Shown: piece after piece, positions 51,346 to 59,840 of the stretch
Layout: every line of letters begins with the position of its first letter
How positions within the stretch are numbered: the first letter of the stretch is position 1
DNA from: Pseudomonadota bacterium
GTDB taxonomy: Bacteria > Pseudomonadota > Gammaproteobacteria > Steroidobacterales > Steroidobacteraceae
Reading direction: 5' to 3'
NCBI GenBank assembly: GCA_018241425.1
Contig: JAFEDU010000003.1
Span: 186,001-250,000 of the forward strand
DNA: 64,000 nt
Notes under the pieces: model-generated
Seen by the model: the letters and a program-made list of their open reading frames with translations, nothing else
Told to the model about the DNA's origin: nothing
Databases searched by the model: none
Program-made: the position numbers and the translations under genes

Positions 51346-51732
51346 GTGGCATTGAGCGGCGAGTACCTCGACTACGTGCTGGAGCAGCTCGCGGCCCTGG
51401 GGTCCGTGCGCGCGCGGCGCATGTTCGGGGGCGCCGGCCTCTACTGCGACGACCTCTTCTTCGGCATCGTCAGCGGCGACACGCTCTATCTCAGGGCGGA
51501 TGACCTGACCCGTGCGCACTACACCAGCCGCGCGCTCGAGCCGTTCCGTCCCTACCCGGAACGTCCCGAAGTCAGCATGAACTACTTCGCCGTGCCCGCG
51601 GAGATCCTCGAAGACGCGAGCGAGCTCACGCAGTGGGGCCGCCAGTCGGTCGCGGTGGCGGCGCGCGCGGGCGCACCCGGAGCGCCTCGCACCCGGCGCA
51701 AGCGTAGCCGCGCGCGGCGCCGCGGGTCCTGA
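51346..51732 (+). CDS. TfoX N-terminal domain protein
   Basis: 128 residues. The TfoX/Sxy N-terminal domain is recognisable from YVLEQLAALGSVRARRMFGGAGLYCDDLFFGIV and the RPYPERPEVSMNYFAVP region. The C-terminal TfoX domain of full Sxy is absent, and the tail is a very basic RTRRKRSRARRR stretch. Single-domain TfoX-N proteins are common and have no firmly known function; only full Sxy is tied to competence. It starts with GTG 15 bases after ntrX, in the place where trkA often follows ntrX. Confidence 0.8.
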   Translation: MALSGEYLDYVLEQLAALGSVRARRMFGGAGLYCDDLFFGIVSGDTLYLRADDLTRAHYTSRALEPFRPYPERPEVSMNYFAVPAEILEDASELTQWGRQSVAVAARAGAPGAPRTRRKRSRARRRGS

Positions 51733-51828
51733 CCCCGCCATAGCGCGCATCCCGCTGCTGATCCGTCGCATCCGGTACGACAGCGCGCTCACATCTGGCA
51801 CGCCTTGGTGCGACGTTCACCTGCACCT

Positions 51829-51850
51829 CGTCCGCACGGCGTGCGGGACG
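51829..51850. terminator. Hairpin with one bulge downstream of the TfoX-N gene
   Basis: GTCCGCAC pairs with GTGCGGGAC across a three-base loop with one bulged base. It lies about 100 bases after the TfoX-N stop and could end the ntrX-side transcript. Two copies of CGACTGTC follow at 51853-51860 and 51870-51877. Confidence 0.3.
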
Positions 51851-51893
51851 AACGACTGTCTCCATCGGGCGACTGTCGACTTAGGCAGACAGG

Positions 51894-51921
51894 TTGCGAA
51901 TGAGCACCGCTCGGGAATAAT
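51894..51921 (+). promoter_or_regulatory. Candidate promoter of the secreted-protein gene
   Basis: TTGCGA (51894-51899) and AATAAT (51916-51921), 16 bases apart, match sigma-70 hexamers at four and five of six positions. The site lies about 50 bases upstream of the GTG start. The -10 box sits in the palindrome GGAATAATTCC. Confidence 0.4.
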
Positions 51922-51971
51922 TCCGCGCGACGCGCGCAACACCGCGTCTCCCCAACTCGCAAGGAGGTCAC

Positions 51972-52925
51972 GTGACGAAGAGGTCACCAACAGTCCGTGG
52001 ATTCGTCGTCGCGACGCTCGTGGCGGCCGCGGCAACCGCAGGCACGGCAGCAGCCGGCACGACAGTCCTGTTCGAACAGCCGTCAGTGAGCGGCATCGCC
52101 AACAATGTCTACGTCGCCCAGGTCGACAAGGGCGGCCTGCCCACCGGCACGTGGGACCTGGTGGTCCTGCAGCGCGACCCCTTCACCACATCCGGCCACC
52201 TCGTTCCGACCTCGTGGAACGCTACGGCGCAGACCGGGTTCACGCCCGCGTCTGCGTCGACCGCCGAGCTCGGGTTCCGCAACCAGAGCGGCACCAGCAC
52301 CGCGATCATGGAGGGCGACACGGTAGCGGCGTACCTGAACTCCAAGGACCTGCCCACGACCCTCAGCAACCAGAAGATGATGATCACGCCCCAGTACCGG
52401 TTCCCGGCCGGGGCGACGCCGGTGCCGTTCGCGAGTTCCACCAACGTCCTGAACGGCGAGCTCGACCTGCAGATCCCGGTCGCGGTCGGGCGGCACACCT
52501 ACGTCAACGCGGACCTGCTCTTCGTGGGTCCCACTGGCGCGCGCGTCAGCTACGGCGTCAAGCTGTTCCAGAACGGTGCGCGCACGGCCGTGGTCGGCGG
52601 CGGCTACGACGAGGTCGACAACGCCTACATGATCAACTGCCCGCTCGATTCCGGTACGCAGTTCCTCACCAAGGCGTCGACCAGCGGCACCTCCACCGGT
52701 ACTCCGTGGACCGGGTGGCGTCACTTCCAGTGGTCAATCGATGAGACCCAGTTCGTCGCCGCACTCAAGCGCCTGGCCCAGGAATATCCGAACGTCGTGC
52801 AGACGACCGACCCGACCCAGTACGTGTTCGCCGGGTTCCACCTGAACGCGGAGTTTCACTACTCGCCCACTCCGGCAGAACTCGGGTGGTCGATGCGCGG
52901 CCTGAAGCTCTGGACGAGCTGGTGA
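51972..52925 (+). CDS. Secreted beta-rich protein of unknown function
   Basis: 317 residues. The GTG start stands three bases after a perfect AAGGAGGT ribosome site. A signal peptide (about 1-28, ending TAGTAAAG) precedes a Gly/Thr/Ser- and aromatic-rich mature part, which looks like a beta sandwich, with words such as GTWDLVVLQRD, HTYVNADLLFVGPTG, GGGYDEVDNAYM and GWRHFQWSIDETQF. One cysteine (NCPLDS) is present. The shape recalls secreted carbohydrate-active or lectin-like jelly rolls, but I cannot assign a family. Stand-alone gene with its own promoter; its lower codon bias and polar composition differ from its neighbours. Confidence 0.72.
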   Translation: MTKRSPTVRGFVVATLVAAAATAGTAAAGTTVLFEQPSVSGIANNVYVAQVDKGGLPTGTWDLVVLQRDPFTTSGHLVPTSWNATAQTGFTPASASTAELGFRNQSGTSTAIMEGDTVAAYLNSKDLPTTLSNQKMMITPQYRFPAGATPVPFASSTNVLNGELDLQIPVAVGRHTYVNADLLFVGPTGARVSYGVKLFQNGARTAVVGGGYDEVDNAYMINCPLDSGTQFLTKASTSGTSTGTPWTGWRHFQWSIDETQFVAALKRLAQEYPNVVQTTDPTQYVFAGFHLNAEFHYSPTPAELGWSMRGLKLWTSW

Positions 52926-52940
52926 GCTTAAGGCTCCTTC

Positions 52941-52960
52941 GCCCGCCGGGAGCGGCGGGC
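52941..52960. terminator. GC hairpin between convergent genes
   Basis: GCCCGCC (52941-52947) and GGCGGGC (52954-52960) pair around a six-base loop in the 85-base gap between the secreted-protein gene (+) and the DUF2059 gene (-). It is placed to end both transcripts; no U-tract is visible. Confidence 0.45.
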
Positions 52961-53010
52961 GGGGAGGCCTGGCGGGGGCGCTGACCTCGCGGTGCACCGC
53001 CCGCGGTCGC

Positions 53011-53568
53011 TCACTGCGACGGCGGCTTCGCTTCCGGATCGGTGGCTACGTCGGCTGCGGCACGCACTTTCTGCATCATCTCCCGCTGCAGCTGCTGCAG
53101 CTGCGGCGTGATCGCCGACACCCGTTCCATGGTGAACTGACCCACCTGCTGCATGATCTGCGGCTGCTTGGCGATCGCCTTCTGGCCCGTCGGTGAGCGG
53201 TAGAAGACCAGCATCTGGTCGATGTCGTGCTGGGTGAAGGCCTCGCGGTAGGCTGCGATCAGCTTCGGTTCGAGCAGCTGCCAGTCGAGCGCCTGCTGCA
53301 TGAGGGCGATGCGCTGCTGGCTCGAGTCCTCGATGATCTGCCGCTGCTTTTCGTTGAGGTGCGTCCCCCCGAGTTCCCGCTGCAGCTGGGCGCGTACGTT
53401 GGGTTTCACCTGCTCGAGGGCGGCGCCCATGATGCCCTGGATGTGCGTCTCCTCGAATACCTCGCGAATCGACTCGTCGCTGGGCGGGGCGTCGGCACCG
53501 GCTGCGGCCAGGCCGAGCGCCGGCAACAGGAGGCAAAGGGCGAACAGGGCACCGCGGGACTTGGGCAT
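53011..53568 (-). CDS. DUF2059 periplasmic protein
   Basis: 185 residues with a signal peptide (MPKSRGALFALCLLLPALGLAAAG). The mature protein is all helical and contains the DUF2059 pattern (LIAAYREAFTQHDIDQMLVFYRSPTGQKAIAKQPQIMQQ). Family function is unknown; members are periplasmic. It follows the RND operon on the same strand after a strong hairpin, so it is more likely a separate unit. Confidence 0.87.
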   Translation of the reverse strand: MPKSRGALFALCLLLPALGLAAAGADAPPSDESIREVFEETHIQGIMGAALEQVKPNVRAQLQRELGGTHLNEKQRQIIEDSSQQRIALMQQALDWQLLEPKLIAAYREAFTQHDIDQMLVFYRSPTGQKAIAKQPQIMQQVGQFTMERVSAITPQLQQLQREMMQKVRAAADVATDPEAKPPSQ

Positions 53569-53633
53569 GGAACGACTCCGGGCCTGGGGACCGCGCCATT
53601 GTCGCAGCCTCCGTCCCCGACCGTCACCGTGCG

Positions 53634-53663
53634 GTGCGGCACCCGCCAGGGCGGGTGCCGCAC
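53634..53663 (-). terminator. 13-bp hairpin after the RND operon
   Basis: GTGCGGCACCCGC (53634-53646) and GCGGGTGCCGCAC (53651-53663) form a perfect 13-base stem with a four-base loop, five bases after the RND transporter stop. It is well placed as the 3' end of the efflux operon; the following bases are not U-rich. Confidence 0.55.
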
Positions 53664-53668
53664 GGGTG

Positions 53669-56600
53669 TCAGTGGGCGGGGTTCGCCGGAAGCGCCGAAG
53701 ACGCGTTCGCGCCGCGGGCCTCGTGGTGCTCGGCGCCCAGGAACATGTACATGGCCGGCACCACGAATAGCGTGAACAGCGTGCCGATCGAGATGCCGGT
53801 GAAGATCACGAGCCCCATCGAGTAGCGGCCCATCGCGCCGGCCCCGGTGGCGATCAGGAGCGGTATCACGCCCACCACCATCGAAGCGGAAGTCATGAGG
53901 ATCGGGCGCAGGCGGATGGTCGCGGCTTCCTCGATCGCCTGCAGTTTGGTCTTGCCCTCACGTTGTTGTTCGTTGGCGAACTGGACGATCAGGATGCCGT
54001 GCTTGGCGATCAGCCCCACGAGCGTCACGAGCCCGACCTGGGTGTAGACGTTCAGGGTGGCGAACCCCAGGAACATGAACACGACCGCGCCAAAGATCGC
54101 CATCGGCACCGACATCATGACCACCAGCGGGTCGCGGAAGCTCTCGAACTGCGCCGCCAGCACCAGGAAGATGATGATGATCGCGAAACCGAGCGTGGCC
54201 ATGAACCCGCCACTTTCCTGCTTGAACTGCCGTGACTCGCCGCCGTAGTCGATGCTGTAGCCCTGCGGCAGGGTCTCGGCCGCGATCTTGTGCAGCGTCT
54301 CGAGCGCCTCGCCCTGGGTGCCGCCGAACACGCCCTGGATGGTTGCGGAGTTCAGGCGCTGGAAGTGGCTGATCGACTCCGGCACGGTGTCGGTGCGGAA
54401 CGAGATCACGGTGGAGGCGGGCACGACGCTGCCGGAAGCCGTGCGGATGTAGTAGTTGGAGACCTGGTCCGGGTTCAGGCGCTCATCCTGCAGTACTTGC
54501 GGGATCACCTTGTAGGAGCGACCGGAGATGCTGAAGTAGTTGACGTAGCCGCCGCCCAGCATGCTGCTCAGCGCACCGCCCAGGTCCTTCATCGTCAGCC
54601 CCAGGAGCGCCGTCTTGTTGCGGTCGACCACCATCGTGGCCTGCGGCTTGTCGATCTTGAGGCTGTTCTCGATGACGTAGAACTTGCCGGTGGCCTGCGC
54701 CTTGGCGAGCACCGCCTGGGAGACCTCGTAGAGCTCGCTGAAGGGCGCCGCGCTCTGGATCACGAACTGCACCGGGTAGCCGCCGCCGGAACCGGGGAGC
54801 GAGGGCGGGTTGATCCAGAACACGTTGGCGCCGGCGATCTGATTGGCGCGCTGCTGCAGGTCCTGCTGGATCGCCGGCGCGCCGCGGCTGCGCTTGCTGT
54901 AGTCCTTGAGGATGATGCCGCCGAAGCCGGTATTGGACGTGCCGGTCCCCTGGCCGACGAACTGGAACGAGTTCTCGTACTCGGGGATCGCGCTCAGGGC
55001 CTTGAAGGCCTGGCGCTGGTAGACGCTCATCTGCTGCACGGAGGCATTCGCGGGCCCCGTGGCGATGTAGAACATGAAGCTCTGGTCCTCCGCGGGCGCC
55101 AGCTCGCTCTTGGCGGACACGCCCATCATCGGCATGGCCATCATGACGACGATCAGCAGCACGATCACGCCGCCGAACACCACCACCGGGCGCCAGGCCT
55201 CGAGCATCGGGTGCAGCAGGCGGTGGTATATGCCGGTGATGCGCTCGAAGTTGCGGTCGATCATCTGCACCAGGCGGTTGGTGCCGCCGTGCTCCATCTT
55301 GAAGAAGCGCGCACACATCATGGGCGACAGCGTGAGCGCGATGAGCGCGGAGACCGCCACGGCACCGGCGAGCGTGAAGGCGAACTCGGAGAACAGCGAG
55401 CCGGTGAGGCCGCCCTGGAAGCCGATCGGGATGTAGACGGCGACCAGCACCACCGAGATGGCGATGATCGGGCCCGCGAGCTCCCGTGCCGCGGCGATCG
55501 AGGCCTCCAGCGGGGTCTGCCCGAGCTTCATGTGGCGGTCGACGTTCTCGACCACGATGATCGCATCGTCAACCACGAGCCCGATCGCGAGCACGAGCGC
55601 GAGCAGCGTCAGGAGATTGATGCTGTAGCCGAGCACCAGCATGATGAAGAACGCGCCCACCAGCGACAGCGGCATCGCCACCACCGGCACGATCACGGAG
55701 CGCACGCTGCCGAGGAATAGGAAGATCACCAGCGTGACGATGAGCAGTGTCTCGATGAGGGTCTTCACCACGTCGCGGATGGCGGAGTTGATGTAGCCGG
55801 TGGCGTCGTAGCCGATCTGCGCGTGCAGCCCCGCGGGCAGCTGCGCCTGGATCTGCGGGAAGAGCGTGCGGATGCTCTGCATCACCGTCAGGATGTTGGC
55901 CTCGGGGGCCACGTTGATGGCGATGAACACCGCGCTCTTGCCCTTGAAGGCGACATCCGAGTTGTAGTCCTCGGCCCCCAGCACCACGGTGCCCAGGTCC
56001 TTCAGCCGCACGAAGCCGCCGTCCTTCTGCTTGACGACGAGGTTCTCGAACTCCGCCGCCGAGTGCAGGTCGGTGGCGGCGGTCAGGTCAACGCTCACCA
56101 TCTGGCCCTTGGTGGTCCCGAGCGCCGAGAGGTAGTTGTTGTTGGCGAGCGCGGTCGAGACGTCGGCGGCCGTGACGCCGTTGGCGGCGAGCTTGGCGGG
56201 GTCGAGCCAGGCGCGCAGGGCGTACTGGCGCCCTCCCAGGAGCTGCGCGCGCTGCACGCCGGCGACCGCCTGGAGCTTCGGCTGCACCACGCGGATCACG
56301 TAGTCGGTGATCTGGTTCGCGGGCAGCGTCTCGCTGTTGAAGCCGATGTACATGCCGGCGGTCTGCTCGCCGACCTGGACGGTGATCACCGGCTGCTGCG
56401 TCCCCGTGGGCAGCTGGTTGAGGACCGCGTTCACCTTGCTCGAGATCTCCGACTGCGCGCGGTTGGAGTCGTAGTTCAGGCGCAGCGTCGCCGTCACCGT
56501 GGAGGTCCCGGTGACGCTCGAGGAGGTCAGGTAGTCGATGCCCTGCGCCTCGGCGACCGAGGACTCGATCGGGGTCGTGATGAAGCCGGCGACGAGATCG

Positions 56601-56767
56601 GCGCTCGCCCCGTAGTACTGGGTGGTGACCGTGACGGTGGCGTTCTCGGTGAGCGGGAACTGGCGCACCGGCAGGCTCACCAGCGCCCGCAGCCCGAGCA
56701 CCAGTACCAGCAGGCTCACCACGGTGGCGAGCACCGGGCGGCGGATGAAGATGTCCGTGAAATTCAT
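53669..56767 (-). CDS. RND efflux pump inner-membrane transporter (HAE1 type)
   Basis: 1032 residues, standard HAE1 length. It starts MNFTDIFIRRPVLATVVS and has the usual twelve helices with two large periplasmic loops. The proton-relay aspartates are in helix 4 (AIGLVVDDAIIVVENVDRHM). YINSAIRDVVKTLIETL, GALRI-like pore regions and GFATLNVYTQVGLVTLVGLIAKHGILIVQFANE mark the family. It exports hydrophobic or amphiphilic compounds with the adaptor and outer-membrane channel encoded upstream. The group resembles MexI/MexK-like pumps more than AcrB, but substrates cannot be read. Confidence 0.95.
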   Translation of the reverse strand: MNFTDIFIRRPVLATVVSLLVLVLGLRALVSLPVRQFPLTENATVTVTTQYYGASADLVAGFITTPIESSVAEAQGIDYLTSSSVTGTSTVTATLRLNYDSNRAQSEISSKVNAVLNQLPTGTQQPVITVQVGEQTAGMYIGFNSETLPANQITDYVIRVVQPKLQAVAGVQRAQLLGGRQYALRAWLDPAKLAANGVTAADVSTALANNNYLSALGTTKGQMVSVDLTAATDLHSAAEFENLVVKQKDGGFVRLKDLGTVVLGAEDYNSDVAFKGKSAVFIAINVAPEANILTVMQSIRTLFPQIQAQLPAGLHAQIGYDATGYINSAIRDVVKTLIETLLIVTLVIFLFLGSVRSVIVPVVAMPLSLVGAFFIMLVLGYSINLLTLLALVLAIGLVVDDAIIVVENVDRHMKLGQTPLEASIAAARELAGPIIAISVVLVAVYIPIGFQGGLTGSLFSEFAFTLAGAVAVSALIALTLSPMMCARFFKMEHGGTNRLVQMIDRNFERITGIYHRLLHPMLEAWRPVVVFGGVIVLLIVVMMAMPMMGVSAKSELAPAEDQSFMFYIATGPANASVQQMSVYQRQAFKALSAIPEYENSFQFVGQGTGTSNTGFGGIILKDYSKRSRGAPAIQQDLQQRANQIAGANVFWINPPSLPGSGGGYPVQFVIQSAAPFSELYEVSQAVLAKAQATGKFYVIENSLKIDKPQATMVVDRNKTALLGLTMKDLGGALSSMLGGGYVNYFSISGRSYKVIPQVLQDERLNPDQVSNYYIRTASGSVVPASTVISFRTDTVPESISHFQRLNSATIQGVFGGTQGEALETLHKIAAETLPQGYSIDYGGESRQFKQESGGFMATLGFAIIIIFLVLAAQFESFRDPLVVMMSVPMAIFGAVVFMFLGFATLNVYTQVGLVTLVGLIAKHGILIVQFANEQQREGKTKLQAIEEAATIRLRPILMTSASMVVGVIPLLIATGAGAMGRYSMGLVIFTGISIGTLFTLFVVPAMYMFLGAEHHEARGANASSALPANPAH

Positions 56768-56776
56768 CGTCCGCCC

Positions 56777-57934
56777 TCAGTGCTCCTGCGGCTTCGGGTT
56801 CGGATCATCACTGGGCTGCACACTGTTGTTGATGTTGATCAGCGCGCCGTTGCGCAGCTTCAGCTGGCCGGAGGTGATCACCTCGTCGCCTTCCTTGAGC
56901 CCCGTGAGGATCGCCACCTGGTCGCCGCGGGTGGCGCCGGTCGTCACGAACACCTGCTTGGCGACCGGGCCGGCGGCAGGCTTGGGCGCCGCGCCCCCGT
57001 TCTTCGCGCCCGAGCCGTCGTCCGCGGACGCGGCCACCACGTACACCGTGGCGCCATAGGGGTTGTACGCGACGGCAGCCTGCGGCAGCGTCAGGAAACG
57101 CTCCGGGGCGCCCGTCTCGACGTTCACGCTCGCGTACATGCCCGGCAGCAGCCGGTGATCCGGGTTCTTGAGGACCGCCCGCACGCCGATGTTGCGGGTA
57201 TCGGTGTCGACCGCGGGGTCGAGGGCCGACACCGTGCCGCTGAAGGTCTTGTCCGGGTAGGCGTCGGTCGTGATCGTGACCTTCTGGCCCGGGTGCAGCA
57301 CCGTGAGCGACTGCTGCGGCAGGGCGAAGTCCACGAAGATCGGGTCGAGCTGCTGCAGGGTCACGATGTGCGTGCCGGCGGCCAGGTACTGGCCGACGTC
57401 GACCGCGCGAATGCCGATCTGGCCGGCAAACGGCGCGCGCACGAACTTCTTCGCGACCAGCGCCTCCTGCTCGGCGACCTGGGCGCGGGCGCTGCGCAGC
57501 GTCGCCGCATCCTGGTCGAGCGTCGCCTGGCTGATGGCCTCCGCCTCGAACTGCGCCTTGTCGCGGTTGAAGGTGGTCTCGGCGAGCGCCGCGGTGGCGC
57601 GCAGTGACTCGAGGTGTGCCAGGTCATCGGCCGCGCGCAGCCGCAGCAGCGGCTGCCCGGCCTTCACGGTGTCCCCGGAGGCGAACTCGATGGTGTCGAC
57701 GATGCCGGCGACCTCGGCGCTCACGTCCGCGCCGCGCTCGGCCCTGAGGCTGCCGACCGCCGTCAGCTGCGGCAGCCAGTCCTGGTAGGAGACATGCGTC
57801 GTGCTGACCGTGAACTTGGGAGCCCCCTGCGCCTTGAAGCCCTGGATCATCTTGTAGACGCCGAGGCCCTTGAACAGGCCGATCACGACGATCAGCACGA
57901 CCAGAACCAGTATGAGAGTGAGCCAGCGTTTCAT
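56777..57934 (-). CDS. RND periplasmic adaptor (membrane fusion protein)
   Basis: 385 residues. An N-terminal membrane anchor (about 5-24) is followed by the barrel-sandwich half (VGSLRAERGADVSAEVAGIV), an alpha hairpin (about 105-150), the second lipoyl half (KKFVRAPFAGQIGIRAVDVGQYL), a beta barrel and the membrane-proximal domain (LKEGDEVITSGQLKLRNGA). It links the inner transporter to the outer-membrane channel. The gene is nine bases upstream of the transporter gene and 47 bases after the outer-membrane factor gene. Confidence 0.95.
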   Translation of the reverse strand: MKRWLTLILVLVVLIVVIGLFKGLGVYKMIQGFKAQGAPKFTVSTTHVSYQDWLPQLTAVGSLRAERGADVSAEVAGIVDTIEFASGDTVKAGQPLLRLRAADDLAHLESLRATAALAETTFNRDKAQFEAEAISQATLDQDAATLRSARAQVAEQEALVAKKFVRAPFAGQIGIRAVDVGQYLAAGTHIVTLQQLDPIFVDFALPQQSLTVLHPGQKVTITTDAYPDKTFSGTVSALDPAVDTDTRNIGVRAVLKNPDHRLLPGMYASVNVETGAPERFLTLPQAAVAYNPYGATVYVVAASADDGSGAKNGGAAPKPAAGPVAKQVFVTTGATRGDQVAILTGLKEGDEVITSGQLKLRNGALININNSVQPSDDPNPKPQEH

Positions 57935-57981
57935 TCAGATCCTCGGCACCCTAAGCGGGTGCGTTCGTGTTCGGCATCGAG

Positions 57982-59517
57982 TCAGCGGCTCGCGGTCGCC
58001 GCCGCGTCGCGGTTCCACCAGCCCCCGCCGAGCGCCTGGTACAGGGCCGCGGTATCCGCATAGCGGGCGGCCTGCGCCTGCAGCTGCGCGATGCGCGCCT
58101 GCCAGTAGGTGCGCTGCACGACCAGGAGGTCGAGCGGGCTGATCGAGCCGCTCGCGTAGCGCTTGCGCGCGAGGTTGAGCGAATCCGCGGCAGCGCTCGC
58201 GGCGACGTTCTGCTGCTCGAGCACCGCGGCGTCCGACTCGAGCGCGTGCAGGGCATCGGCGACGTTGTGGAAGGCCGTCAGCACCGTGCCGCGGTACTGG
58301 GCCGCGGCCTGGTCGTAGGCGGCCACGGCCGAACGGCGCTTGTGCAGCAACTCCCCGCCGTGGAACAGTGGCTGGGTGATGCTGCCGCCCAGGCTCCATA
58401 CGTTGCTCGAGCTCTTGAAGAGGTCGGAGGCGGTGGTGCTGTAGTCGCCGAACTGCCCGGTGAGGGTGATCTGCGGCAGCATGTTGGCGGTGGCCACGCC
58501 GACGTTGGCGCTCGCCTGGTGCAGCTGCGCCTCCGAGGCGCGCACGTCCGGGCGCCGCTCGACCAGGCGCGAGGGCACCCCGAGGGGCATCTCGGCCGGC
58601 AGCGTCAGGTCATCGAGCCCGAACTGCGCCTCGGGGGGCGCGCTCGGCAGCTGGCCCACGAGCACCGCGAGCAGGTCGCGGTTCTGGTTGAGCTGCTTCT
58701 TCAGGGTCTCCAGGCTCGCAAGCTCGGTCGCGAGCTGCGTCTGCTGCGTCAGGACGTCCAGCCGCGACACCCCGCCCAGGCTCAGCTGCTTCTCGACGGT
58801 CTTCAGCTGCTGGCGGTCGGCGCCGATGATCTCGCTGGTCGCCTCGACCTGCGCGCGCAGCGAGGCATCCTGGATCGCCGTGGTGACCACGTTGGCGGCG
58901 AGGCTCAGGTAGGTCGCCTCGAGCTCGAAGCGCTCGTAGTCGGCCTGTGCACCGGCTGCCTCGACGCTGCGGCGCACGCCGCCCCACACGTCGAGCGTGT
59001 AGGAGACGTTGGCGGTGGCATTGAACAGGTTGTAGATGTAGGAGCCGCCGCTGGGCTGGCCGAACTCGGCCGCCGAGATCTTCTGGCGCGTGGCGCCGGC
59101 GGTGCCGTCGACGTGGGGGAAGAAGCTGCCCTCCTGGGCGAGGAGGTCCTCGTGCGCCTTGCGCAACGCCGCCTGAGCCGCGGTCACGTCCGGGTTGTTC
59201 TTGAGCGCCTGCTCGACCAGCGCATTCAGCTTCCCGGAATGGAACACGGTCCACCACTGCGCCGGGATGTCCGCCCCGGGGACGAAGGTCTGCGCGGTGC
59301 CGCCGGCCGCGGCGGTGGACTGCGGCTGCGGCTCGGCGGTGTAGCGGTCGGTCGACGGGGCCACCGGGCGCTTGAAGTCCGGGCCCACGGCGCAACCGCC
59401 GAGGGCGAGCACGGCGAGCGCCGCGCCCGCCAGGCAGGCACGTACCGCGGCCGGCAGCGCGGGCGCAGTCCGTAAGCTTGCGTGCGGCATCATTCCGTTC
59501 ATCCGCCTGTGAATCAT
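57982..59517 (-). CDS. Outer-membrane efflux lipoprotein (NodT family)
   Basis: 511 residues. A long signal peptide ends in LALGGC (Cys42 from the first ATG), followed by AVGPDFKRP, the classic N terminus of NodT/OprM-type lipoproteins. Two repeats of the TolC fold are present (WWTVFHSGKLNALVEQALKNNPDV; LPSRLVERRPDVRASEAQLHQASANVG). It forms the trimeric outer-membrane duct of the RND pump. ATG codons at 59517, 59502 and 59493 are all possible; the sequence does not decide. It is the first gene of the operon. No regulator gene is adjacent. Confidence 0.93.
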   Translation of the reverse strand: MIHRRMNGMMPHASLRTAPALPAAVRACLAGAALAVLALGGCAVGPDFKRPVAPSTDRYTAEPQPQSTAAAGGTAQTFVPGADIPAQWWTVFHSGKLNALVEQALKNNPDVTAAQAALRKAHEDLLAQEGSFFPHVDGTAGATRQKISAAEFGQPSGGSYIYNLFNATANVSYTLDVWGGVRRSVEAAGAQADYERFELEATYLSLAANVVTTAIQDASLRAQVEATSEIIGADRQQLKTVEKQLSLGGVSRLDVLTQQTQLATELASLETLKKQLNQNRDLLAVLVGQLPSAPPEAQFGLDDLTLPAEMPLGVPSRLVERRPDVRASEAQLHQASANVGVATANMLPQITLTGQFGDYSTTASDLFKSSSNVWSLGGSITQPLFHGGELLHKRRSAVAAYDQAAAQYRGTVLTAFHNVADALHALESDAAVLEQQNVAASAAADSLNLARKRYASGSISPLDLLVVQRTYWQARIAQLQAQAARYADTAALYQALGGGWWNRDAAATASR

Positions 59518-59840
59518 CGCCCCGGGCGTTGGTGTTGGTTGGCTCGGGGCAACTGCGCCGCCGGGCCCTTGAGGGGTCGTGGGGGGCGGTGTCCCGATCG
59601 TGAGCTTGCCGGATCTGCCCTGGACCTAAGGGGCATGTCGTTTGACATCCGGTACCGGGCGATCATGTCGGCCCGTTCGCCCGGGCGCAACCCTCATTCC
59701 GACAGAGTCGGCCCGCTATGCAGCGCGGTGGTTGAAGAGGGGCGCGCCCGTGTACCCCGAATGGGACGTTGACAAGGCACGGTGCACCTGTGCAACGCCG
59801 CGGTGCGCGGGTGCCCCCGAGGGCGGCATTTCAGCCCTAT
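59518..59840. other. Intergenic region upstream of the RND operon, no gene seen
   Basis: 323 bases between the SPOR gene stop and the efflux operon, both on the minus strand. I see no credible coding frame. It contains the short inverted repeat at 59635-59648 and CCGACAGAGTCGG at 59699-59711 (a five-base stem). The efflux promoter should lie here but I cannot name its hexamers. Confidence 0.5.
59635..59648. promoter_or_regulatory. Candidate operator upstream of the RND operon
   Basis: ATGTC (59635-59639) and GACAT (59644-59648) form a perfect inverted repeat with a four-base centre, 118 bases upstream of the first efflux gene. This size fits a small dimeric repressor such as TetR or MarR type, but no such gene is in the window. 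Confidence 0.25.

Noticed and set aside
59482..59772. Small open frame in the gap upstream of the RND operon
   Set aside because: It overlaps the start of the outer-membrane factor gene, lacks a ribosome site and has no recognisable product.
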